From contig CM037790.1 of NCBI GenBank assembly GCA_021229015.1, forward strand, positions 54,532,361-54,596,360: a stretch of DNA of 64,000 nucleotides, read 5' to 3'. The notes under the pieces are model-generated. The model saw only the letters and a program-made list of their open reading frames with translations. It was not told the origin of the DNA and searched no databases. Each line of letters begins with the position of its first letter. The first letter of the stretch is position 1. The stretch comes from Solen grandis. Lineage: Eukaryota; Mollusca; Bivalvia; Adapedonta; Solenidae. This document shows, piece by piece, positions 32,403 to 44,500 of the stretch. The position numbers and the translations under genes are program-made.

Positions 32403-32538
32403 CTTATTCGGTATGGCCAGTGGCCTCCTGACCCTGACCTGTCTGAGGGTGTTGACCACGCTGACCTCGTGTTCTATTTCCATCTTTTGCAGCAAGATTG
32501 ACACGGCGCAAAACAGACCACTACGTTCTGCTGCATTC
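32403..32538 (-). CDS. Receptor phosphatase exon: D2 pseudo-active site
   Basis: 136 nt encoding NAAERSGLFCAVSILLQKME and on to RRPLAIPNK. With the previous exon it makes HCLNAAERSG, which keeps Cys and Arg but lacks the glycines of the active loop. The donor AAG|GTAAAC means at least one more exon follows. Confidence 0.88.
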
Positions 32539-35524
32539 CTTTGAAATACATAATATATCCATTCAGTTGATTTTCATTAACTACACAGCACAAAGTACAT
32601 TGTATTTGCAATAAGTATTTTTTTATTTTGCGGTGTCCCATGTAACATCTTACAAACTATGTACTTCAGTATTTCTACCGATTATATGATATATTTTCAT
32701 AAATTTATTAATGTATTTTAAATCCACATTGCTGCAATTGGACCTACAGAGACCTTTGTATCATTGCACAACTTTGATTTTGGCCAGTCTTGGGCTTACA
32801 ACGGGCCTACATTATGGCCTTTGCTTATCTCTGATGAAATTATTTTACCTTTGTTTTCTTCTAGTACTTACAGGCAGTGTACAATGATTTGACCATTGCC
32901 CCCGTTTTCGTCAGTCTGTTTTTCAGTGTCTGTTATTAGTTTCAGAAACTTGGTTGGATCACCTGGTACTTTCTGTCGGTCTGACCAGTTGTTGAATTGG
33001 TAGTGGTGCACGTCTTTAGATTCGGCACCCGTCTAGAAATACCCGCATTTAAGTTATTATTTTTTTAAATACTACAATTGTATAATTAAAAGGATATGTG
33101 GGATTTTTATTTGTTTTATTTTTGACGCACACAATCATGTGGTTGAATTTTGGTTTCATGCATATGCATCATATTTTAAATTTGTTACAATGACGATTTA
33201 AGAGATCATTTCATTCATATAATGAATTTCATTTCAATGAATAGTTAAATTGCAATTTATAAAATAGTTTATCATATACTATTAATCTAAATTAGCTGGT
33301 TTAAGTTTTTTGCTTGTTTTGCCTGCATATTCGTAAGACGGCTGTAGATATAACAACTCTTAATTTTTGCCATTATTGTTTCTTATTGAGATACATATAC
33401 AAACAAGCATATGTTTGAGTATACAAATGTATGGACATGTAAATTATTAAACGACCTGTTTTACAGAAAACACCAACATCGCAGATATCTTAGCATTCGG
33501 TTCAAATCAAAGTGTATTTCTATGTAAGTTTAGTTTTAATTCAATTTCAGCGTTAAAGAAATTCTAACTATATCTACTCGTATAATACCCGTAGCTGATA
33601 GGAACTAACACTCAATATCACTTCCGGTCTGGTATGTTAGCATTTGTATCTCGCCTTCTATAAAAGACCCCAGGATTTACAGTTCTGTTTCTTATGCAAA
33701 AATCTCTTACAGTTTGTAAGATATTAACGTTGGCCAAAAATAAATCCTTTTTTGTCCAGAGTGAAATTTGCAAGTGAGTCATTTCGAATTTGGAATACTT
33801 TAAAACTAAATTGTAAAACATTCCGATACTTTGCGTAAGTGTTGCTTAGAGGTCAATTTTAAGCTCACCTGACCAACAGTAAGGGTGACCTTTTGTGATC
33901 CCTAGAGTGTACGGCGTCAGTCGTGCGTCATCAACAATTTTAATGTTTACACTCCATCACGTTCATTTCTTAAGCCATCATCTTTAAACTTTATGACAAT
34001 ATTTATGGCCGTTTTATCTCGATAGATTTGATTATGGCTTATATCGGCCAATTAGGTGAGGAGTTATGTCCCTTTTAATATAAAAATGCCAGATTTCACT
34101 TTGTTTGCACTCTAGCATCTTAATTTTTTGAACAATCATCTTAAAATTTATGATAATGTGTATGACCATTATCTCTCGATTTAGGTCGATAATGGCTGAT
34201 ATCGGCCAACTAGGTCAGGAGTTATGCCCCTTTTAATATTAAAAATGCCAGAGTTCACGTTGCCTTACACTCTAGCGTCTTTTTTAAAAATGTACTTGAA
34301 CAATCATCTTCGAAGTTTATGACAATGTTAAAAAGCATTATATCTCTACTAAGTTCGATTTTGGTTGATATCAGCCAATGAGTTAAGGTGTTAGGCTCCT
34401 TTTAATAATAATAAAAAAGATTTCATCTTGTTTACACTCTAGCATCTTCCTTAAGCAAGCTTCTTCAAACATGACAACAAAGTTTATGATCTTAATCTCT
34501 CAGCTGAGATAGATTATGACTAACATTTACCCATTAAGTCAGTCATGGTCCTTTAATTGTAAATTTTTTAGTGTTTACACTCTAGAAGCCACAATACTGT
34601 ACCAATCTTCCTCAAACTTTTCTCAGACTGTTATGTCATGGTAATGTTTTGGTAGAGTTCGATCATGGGTGGGGCGGGGTCTAAATGTTGGTCAGTACCT
34701 CAAGTCTTAGTATAAACCTATTTGCAATCTAAGGGCCACCTTATTAGTCAAACTCTTTCTCAAATAAGTGTTTTGGGAGGTAAAAATGGTCAATTCTTAG
34801 TATAATCATCTTTCCTTCCAAATATCTATCACACTTAATCAGAATGTTTGTTTTGATGATCTCTCGTTCAATCATGGGTGGGATGGGGTAAAAAATAGGT
34901 CACTAGGTCAAATCTTAGTAAAATATTGTTTACACCTCAGGGGTTATATTTTTAGCCAAATGTTTCTAAAACTAGGTCAGAATGTTTGTCTTGATGGTAT
35001 CTTGATCAAAAGGATCAAGGGTAAATCATGGTCAGTAATCAGACGAGCGATTAAGGGCCATCATAGCCCCTTTTTTAGTTAAACAACACATTTTGTCGAG
35101 TACTTTAGTCTAATAATTATGGTATAGGAAATCACCTCACAATTCCCCATTCTGTAATTTTAGTAAAACAATTGTACTTGGTTTTATTTATGATTTAAAC
35201 ATATATCTTTCAAAAACACACATATTCAGGTCAACTTGGGTATCGATGCGTGAACATTATTGACAATATATTTGATTTAATTAATGTTGCTTTAGCTAAG
35301 GTATTTTCGTTTTTATCATAAAAGCCGAATTGTTGTAAGGTAGTGCAAATATCAACAACTTCTTTAAGTGTCGGGAATGTTTCCTGAAGTTTTATGTTTT
35401 TATCAGTGAAACAATGCAGATACAGAATATATAGTTAAGAAAGGTATTGAAATAGAGTTGTACTACCATATTTATATTCACTGATCAAATAATACTTTCC
35501 GAAAAATATTAAACTGAGGAGAAA

Positions 35525-35555
<31 letters not shown>

Positions 35556-38500
35556 CAAAACACACATTGACGTACTACCTTGTTCGGAATTTTGACGGTT
35601 ATTCGACGGTAAGTATAGATGCCGGCGACTGTCGTTGTCTTTGTGGTGCTCACCTCAAAATGTCCGACGGTCAGAACCCTGTTATCAACCGGTATGTACT
35701 GTCCAACATCCTGAATATTTTTTGTTTTTAGAGATGTATAAATTGATGTATACACGATATAGTATATAGCATTGCCGCCTATAACAAATGGACATTCTTA
35801 AATTCTAAAGTGTTATTTAGCATTTTTTTTCTTTTTTTTTTTTTACAATTTTGAAATAATATTTTATTATCAATCTTAGATGAGTTTGTCATTAGGTCAT
35901 CATTTAGTTAAACTCCATTTATTGTCTTATTGCAAGCATCAATCCAAAAATAACATTACCCATGAATTATTCTTACCCATATTAAAATTCATACTAAGAA
36001 ATACTAGTATCAAACCCATTCAGAACTATTAATCTACAAGGTATAGCATTACCTTTCTGACGTTCGTTGTTGGATCTAAAGAAACGATAGAAGCCACATC
36101 TTCTTGGAGAACCAATGTAAGGAAATCCTCAACTGTTGCCGGTAAGGGCGTCTGACAAACTATGTACCGATTCTTCTGTTTGAAACTCTGCAAGTCGCAA
36201 AACAGTTTTTTGTATACATTATTACATTGAAGGACTATTTTCCATGACGTTCGAATGATTTTTCAGCTCTGGGATTAATATTGTCGACTTCTATCTTGTG
36301 AGGGTCTTAAATCATCTACGTTTCAGAATCAAAATTTCTATCTATATTGTTTCTAAAACCATGATATTAAACTGTCATTGTCACCCTCCCCCAACGATTA
36401 ATACAACTATCTCCTGAATGAATAAATGCTTTAAACAGAATAATGAACTGAAAATAATTATTACAAAATATCAATAATATTACTTTATAAAATAGTTTAC
36501 GCACATTTACAAAGGTGGCATTCATATAGTCCGATTCCCCCATCACCCTGAACTTGAACAGTCGTGGTCGATACATGTCACCTATAATTTCAAATTAATC
36601 CATTTTCTTATTCTGCACACCACCTTCTCAATTGCAAAATACATTGAATTTATATGAAACCTTTTATATTTACTTATCATTAACATCGATTAAATAAAAA
36701 AAGGTTTAGTGGAATTTGGTAAATGTACGCATTATATTTATGTTTTTATTTACATTTTATTTCAATTTAAAATGTTCCGCTTGTATTTGCTTTTACATTA
36801 TTTGATTTCTTAAGCTTCGTGCTTTTTCATGACTTTGTATTGAGCTGGAAAAATACAAATTTACAGAACCTGGTACATCTGCATATTTTCTGTTCACATC
36901 AGTAAGTGCTTTATTCCGAACAATAGCGTCGTTTTCCTCTTCCGGAACGTGTTCATTTGTTGATCGTAATTTCTGAGGAAATGCATACGACACATGTATT
37001 TTTATAATGTATTATTATTATAATTTTATTTACGATTTATATACTGAAATTATTGAATTATAATACATCAGTAAGTGCTTTATTCCGAACGATAGCGTCG
37101 TTTTCCTCTTCCGAAACGTGTTCATTTGTTGATCGTAATTTCTGAGGAAATGCATACGACACCTGTATTTTTATAATGTATTATTATTATAATTTTATTT
37201 ACGATTTATATACTGAAATTATTGAATTATAAATACATGAGATCACCATTTTAATAATCTATTAGTCAAATAAACGTAGGAATCTGTCTTTCATATTGAC
37301 CTATACTCATTAAACTGAAACTGTCCCGAACTTTTTCGCATAAAATCCAAATAATGACCAACCTCAAATTTAGAATTCATCAAGGCGTCACTACACGTGT
37401 TCACGTACTCTTGAAATTCTTCAGCGGGGATTGGTTCACATCCGTATGTTAGAGAGTGAACCAGGGCGCGGTGAAGATACTCGTACTGTTCCTGGTCGTA
37501 CAGATATTTTTTTTTGTAAATTTTGATCTTTGATCATTTAAATTTTAATGCATATGTATACTGTTTAACAATTACTTTGCGTCGTTCTTCAGTAAAATAA
37601 ATACTAAGTCCGTCTTTTTCTTGTCTTGGGGACAAAGAATATGTAGTGAATACTAGACACAACGAATGCAAAATATTATTTATACGCTGAAATTGTCTTA
37701 TGGAAAAGGTAACAAGAAGGAAGCATTGCATTAGGGAAGTCCTTAAAGGTATAAATATTATAGATCCAAATTTCATTATATCGTATTTATTGTCACGTTG
37801 CGTGTATCAGACTATCAAGTACTTTTAGTATTTGATAGATTAAATACATTCACCAGCTTACATCTTCTTTGTGTTCGAATCGAAAAACGCTTTTGACTGA
37901 ATAATTCAGCAAAACAAAACATTTTAATGATAATTACATAGATGTTCCGAAATTGATGCGCTGGATCTGTCTAATGGAAAGAGTACAAGAAAGGAAGCAT
38001 GATATCATGGAAATCCCAAGAAGTATATATGTTACAATATCAAATATTATAATTATATTTTGTAATTGTTTGCGGGTAATATATATACATGTATATATAA
38101 ATTTGATATATGATATGTATATATAGTTTACCACTGTTTGAACCATGGTTGTCCTCTGATGCCGCAAGTTAAACACGCATCCGAATATGTTCACGTTATT
38201 CTCCGTCTCCCCTTCCTGTGTCAGGATGTCCAATGCTATATAGGTGCCCGTTCTTCCCACCCCGGCACTGTCACATGTTAAAACACATCAATTGATCACG
38301 AATTATCACAAAACAGTTTTGTTTAATTCATTCCGTAAAATTTCAAGTTAATCAGCTTTAGATGATATATTCCTATGATTTTTAACGGCAACTGGTTTTT
38401 TAAAAAAGGTATATACATATCACGAATAGTGAATCAGTAGTCCGAATGCAGCTATTGTATTTTAATCTAAAACAATTGAATTTGTAGATATTACCAATAT

Positions 38501-41500
38501 GCTCGATACACGTCGACATTAATACAAAATATATTATTTTCCACCTCTGTTTTCCTCATTCATTTTCATTCTGAACCAAAACATGTACTGAACTTTGAAT
38601 GGACCAATCAGAACGTATATGGACTTATATATTAACACATAGAGGAGGAGATGGTGACCCAATCCTTCCTGATGATAGTATTCGATATCAACCATAATGC
38701 CAACTGGATGCCAAAACAAATTCTAAATACAAATATATATTTTTAACCTAATAACAATTCATATTAATGAATGGAAGCATATCGATACTTACACTGAAAT
38801 AATTATCAAATGATTGCATAAAAGATAGCGGAAGAAGGAGGCAATAGTAATACTGCTACAGGTTCTAACCTGCAGTGTACAATAATTGGTCCACCAAAAA
38901 AGACGTCAGTCGCCCTGACTCTCTGACGAAACTCTATCAGACTTGTGACGTCATCAGGAACTCCCTTGTCTGGCCAGGCGGTGAAATGAATATGATGCAG
39001 GCGTCTCTGTTCATTGCTCTTTAAATATTCATAGCCAGTTTCTTTATTATACATGAGTTTAATAAATTTGCATAAATTTAATTTCTATAAATAATCCTAC
39101 GAAAAATATAGTTAAGTGTTCGAGCTTGAACTGAAACTTCAAATCAATAAAGACTTGTTTCTGTCTTGTCTCAGATGATTATCAAATATAAAAAGTGGGT
39201 TTGATTCTTGATGACGACCTACCAAATCGCTTAGATAGTACTCATATATTTATCATGCGTATAGCGATCAGGACAGAAGAATAAATCACGGACTGTTTCA
39301 TTCTTTTTCACGATATTTAGGCTGTGAGTGTTATCATGTCACTTGTAAACGGCATGATATCGCAGTAACACAACACTTTATTTGTCTCATGTGGACAGAT
39401 ATGGTCGGAATATCACTGAAATGCTGTCGATGAGTCGTTAAATAAATCAGATTTAACAATGTTTACTATATAAGCGAAATATTTTCAATTTTGATATAGT
39501 TATCTCCTAAAAATATAAAAATATATAACCTTAGACAATGTGAATGACCTGACTGTGTACTCGGCATAGATATCTTCGCTGTGACACGTGACTCTGACGT
39601 CGCCGTACGCATGCACAGTTCCTATTGCTGGCCAGTACTGTTCGCACTTCATTCCCTGGAGATGTATAATATTAAAAATACCGTTGAATAATTTGCTCAC
39701 TATCTGAAAGCATGGCTACAGAAATATCCTATATGTTATATTTAACTCAGAAATGTAACAATGAAGAATTTTATAAAAGTTTCAAAACACACATATTTAA
39801 ACATACCCCTTTCTCCATCAAGTTGGTAACCATAACAATAATATCTGATTTCTCCTGCCAAACCATATGCCAGAACGTCACGAACTTATCCATGGCCTTT
39901 ATTGTTGGACCTGTCGTAAAATTATTATTTTTATAACAAAATGAGATAATACCCTGCATTTTAATTCTGTTTACTATAATCATCTGAATATGTTCATTTA
40001 TAACAGTATCTCCCTAATTTTTATTGCTTTTTATGTCTTAAAGACATGACATACACACCCATTATTTCTACCATTGATATCACTTGATACATGCTAAATA
40101 AATAATATTCGATGTAGTTGGTTGAAATCCTCAAAAAAAAAACACATCAGGAATACAGACCTAGACACGCTATGTATTCCTTAGGCTTGCGATACCCCTT
40201 AAATAGACAAAAATATATCAAGGTTCAATGTTTTACCAATGTGGCCTTTAAAAGGTAATAATTAATTAATCATCATTATTAATTTTATTTAACTTTATTT
40301 AAAATAATAAAGTAATCGGGCTTTTCCCTTAATATTTTAAGATATAGACATTACATTCTAAAATGTAAAATAAAAAAATGAGGTGTAAAAAACCAATGTT
40401 CTGCACATATATCAATATTGTTTTCATATAGATAAGGTCCTATACGTCAATGTACGAAGCGTTGATGAAATCTGTGTGGAGGCCATTCAGTTTGACTCTT
40501 GTGTCGTCATCTTAAATTAAAAACGAAACAAATAATATGACCACCGGAATACTAATGATAGAAGCAATTGAAAACTCTTAACTGTGATTAATGTCAAATA
40601 GAAATTTGACGGAAATTTGTATACAAGTAAAATGGTAAATAATAAAACATCTAGAGTATAACTGGTAGTCATCATGGTACTTGCTTGAAGAGTCAAACTT
40701 GTTTAAGTTATAGGTACTACAAAACTAAACGATGCATGGTCAATGTTTCTTTAGTTTTTCAATACTGTTGTGAAATGTAGAAGTACGTGTTGTTCGTAAG
40801 TGATCATTTCGTGTTTATGGTTGATTTTACGTCTCTTCCAGTAAATCATCAAGTTTTGGGTCTTGATATACAATTTGCTCCGAAAACCAAAGGTTACGAA
40901 TAGATTGGTGTTTCTCAAATAACTAATATGATACAAGGAAGTAAGCAAATTTTCAATGCATGATTTTTATATATAATTTAAAACATCACAAACGTATACA
41001 ACAAATGCTTTAAGTTAAACTACTGAAATTATTACCTTTTAAGAACATGTGTCTTTAATGAAGTGACATGAAATACTGATTTACGTTGGATATCATGATT
41101 ATTTCAATTATTTTTTCGAATGTTTAAAACTATATTTGTTTAAAACAAAAAGGAATATGAATAAGAAAATTAGTCATTAGATCCATACTAGTTTCATTTT
41201 CATTATTAATGACGATTCAAAACAAGGGAAATAAGCTTACGAAAATTAAGAAATACGTTGGAGTATAAGTATACTTATTCCCCTTTGTATAAAGACAGTA
41301 TTGTAAAATAACATCAATCCATATTCATCGTTTATATGATGACAAATATCTAAAAAATAAATTTCATATTTATTTTGAATTTAAAGTATATAAATTACTC
41401 CTCTAAGATAACTTACATGGATAAATGGATCCGTATCTACATTTTCCCTGGTTCTCTGGTCGCTTTGCGGCATTGTGAGGTTTTTGCATTCCTTTTGGAA

Positions 41501-44500
41501 GTTCCTAAAACATGAATATTTTGGACAGTATGTTTTAGTTATATTGACTTTATTCATATCCTAAATACCCTCTGTATTCTACAATAATATGACCGAAAAA
41601 TTAAAGGCAAAAAGTATATATTAATAATAATAATAATAATATTAATAATATGGATTATATGCATGTTTCACAGGAAGAACTTAATACCATTTGCATAGCA
41701 ACCTTGTTGTCGGCACCATCTCATTGCATTTTGTGTTTTTTTCATTTTTTTTCTATTAATATTGACACTATTTGTTAAACGCTAAAACCGAAGTTATCTA
41801 TTTTACTCTTGTTAAATAATACGGTGTCAGGTTATTTTTTCCATGTCTGTAAACTCAATCGTTTTTGTACCCCTTTGTGAAAATTTTTTTTATCTAAAAC
41901 GTTTTACAAAACACGTTTTTACATCTTAATAGTTTATTATTATTTAAAACCTACCTTAAACTCTCTATCAAAAAATTCCTGCTCCTTACTGTCAACAAAC
42001 TCAGCAAATCGAACCGTCTGTATCTCCGGACAGTATTGATATACTCGTTCTCTTGCACAGGATGTTCATCAGCCTCATCTTCAGATTCATTCATCTCTAT
42101 ATCACCAGGATCAACACTATCACTTGGTTGTTGTTTGAGTTTTCTTGATGATCCTTTTTCCTTTTCTAGTCATCTATAATGTTTTGGTATCATATATTTT
42201 CTTTCCTTTAGAAATTAAACGTTTGCAGAGAAGGATCCCACCAAGTGTTTTATAAAGCGACCAAATCCCTTGATTCTTTATTTGTGTTGCAGTGCAAGAA
42301 TAATGAACTTGAATGTACGTAAAGCCTTTACAGATCTTGACACACTTTAATCATTTGAGGGATAGTTATGCTGATTCTTAAAAATACTACATTCTCAAAA
42401 TTTATTAATTATTAGACATATCTTTTCTCTTGAAATCTTACATTACATTAAAATAGCATCTTATTAAATCATGTTTCTTGATAACAAGTACATACCACAG
42501 CCCATTGATTGGACATATTTAAGGTGAAATGCTATTATATGGAAACAATTAATGTATAAATGCTGTAAAGACAATAATCTGAAACAGACAATTACATTTT
42601 TTTATGAATTTCGATGGGATTCTGAAATTAATCCGTAAGATATATTGTATATCTAACTGTTTGCAACCGAGTAAGATATATATGTTTAGCTCCCGTTCTG
42701 TATATTGCCATATATAATTAAGTAGAACGTAAAAAACATTACGATAGACATCATATAATTTGACGTGATTTGGCTATCGAAAACGACATCAGATAAACAG
42801 AAACATGTTTTTAAGTGAATATGGAATTTAGATGACTACCAAGTTTTTTTTATCTATTTATTTTCACTAGTGCTCCGCGCACTTGAACATATCTCTTAGT
42901 AAGATATATTTTATATTCACTTAAAGCAAACAAATATTCCCGAATACTAGTATTTCACGTATAAAATATAATATGTCATTGTTTTCGCTGGGTAGATATA
43001 ACTATCTTAAAGATTTTAATTGTTTGAACAAGAATATGTATATCTTTATCCGGTATGTGTTCTAACAAAACGAATATAACACTCACTTAAGGCCATCTGA
43101 TTTACGTAGACATTGCTTGCTTTGAATTCCTTCTTTGCTTGTCCACTGCTTATATTAGTCTTAGCAGCATCCGTGGGCTTTTTCCTAAAGAAAATAAATA
43201 CTTGTGTCTTCACAGAAATATAAAAAATACATATATTATCCAAAATTGCATAATTGTAGAATTTTTTCATAGTCACTACTTCAAATATGCATTGCTTATA
43301 GGTTATATACAAAATCTACCCATATGCTTGTTCTTCCGCTACAGCATAAATTCAAATTCGAAGATATAAAGCCAACACGATACATGTGTCAGTAATTAGA
43401 AGTTCTCAGTTTACATTTATGCAGAACTATAATATATAACTATATGCATTTTTATCCCAATGAACGCGAATTAGTACTTAGAACAATCCTCTTAGTAAGA
43501 AAGTTTACTATAAAACAATGAATGCTTATGTATGCTATATTTATGGATATTATTGTCACTGCCATAGAACAGTGAATTTGCAATACCGATAATAGATCTT
43601 CTCGAGAAAATCAAGCAGGTACTACCTTCGATATAGGAAGAATGCTAGTAGTCCAACGAGGACAAAGAGTAAAATTCCACCAGCAGCACCCCCAGCTATT
43701 GCAGCAGTCGGCAATTTCCCACCGCTTTGTTTGTCGGGCTTGGCACAGACTGTTCCTGTAAATCCACCTTTGCAACGAAAACATGCCCCGTCCATTTTGT
43801 TGCATCTTCCATTACAGTAATTAGGGCATTTAGTTTCACAGGTCTGGCCATACATTGCTTCAACGCATTCTTTGCAGTTTCCATCATGGTCACATGTTTC
43901 GCAGAACGAGTTTTTGAGACAGCACTTGTCACCAGAGTAACCAGCTTTGCAACTGCAGTTACCGGACGCTTGGTCACAGTTGCCACTGTCACAAAATGTT
44001 GAGCATTCTCTGTCACAAGTAAGACCGTAAAAACCTTCCTCACAAGAAAAACACACTCCCTCGTCTTTTGTGCATTTATGATCGTGACACGTTTTTGAGC
44101 AATTGTCAGCACAGCTTATGCCATACTTTCCATCTGTACAGTCTTCACATGTTGATCCTGTGAAATTATTTTCACAATCGGCACATAATCCCGTTGTTTG
44201 ATTGCATATATTTCCCCGACAGTTAGGGGGGCACTTATCCATGCAATAATTGCCATATTTACCCTTAATGCACCTGTCACATTTCTCCCCATAAAAATTA
44301 CCCTCACAGCCATGAGTGCAACTTCCAGAATAACGGCCGCATGTGGTGTTTTTGCACTTCGTCGGACATGTTAAATTACAAAGAGACCCATGTAACCCAT
44401 TGGTACAGATATCACATTTATGACCGTCGAAATTAGCAAGACATGAAAAACAGTTTCCTGATTCTCTTTCACATACCATGCTTTTGCAGTTCTCTGAACA

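Noticed and set aside
37534..38260. Two similar intronic ORFs (near 37700 and 37960, minus strand)
   Set aside because: A short diverged duplication about 'aagaaggaagcat'. The second ORF only overlaps a real exon at its start, and the remainder is intron.
43622..43805. Other-frame ORFs across the EGF exon (for example 43696-44112, 44770-45297)
   Set aside because: They are shadows of the Cys-rich frame, which alone has EGF spacing and a TM helix.
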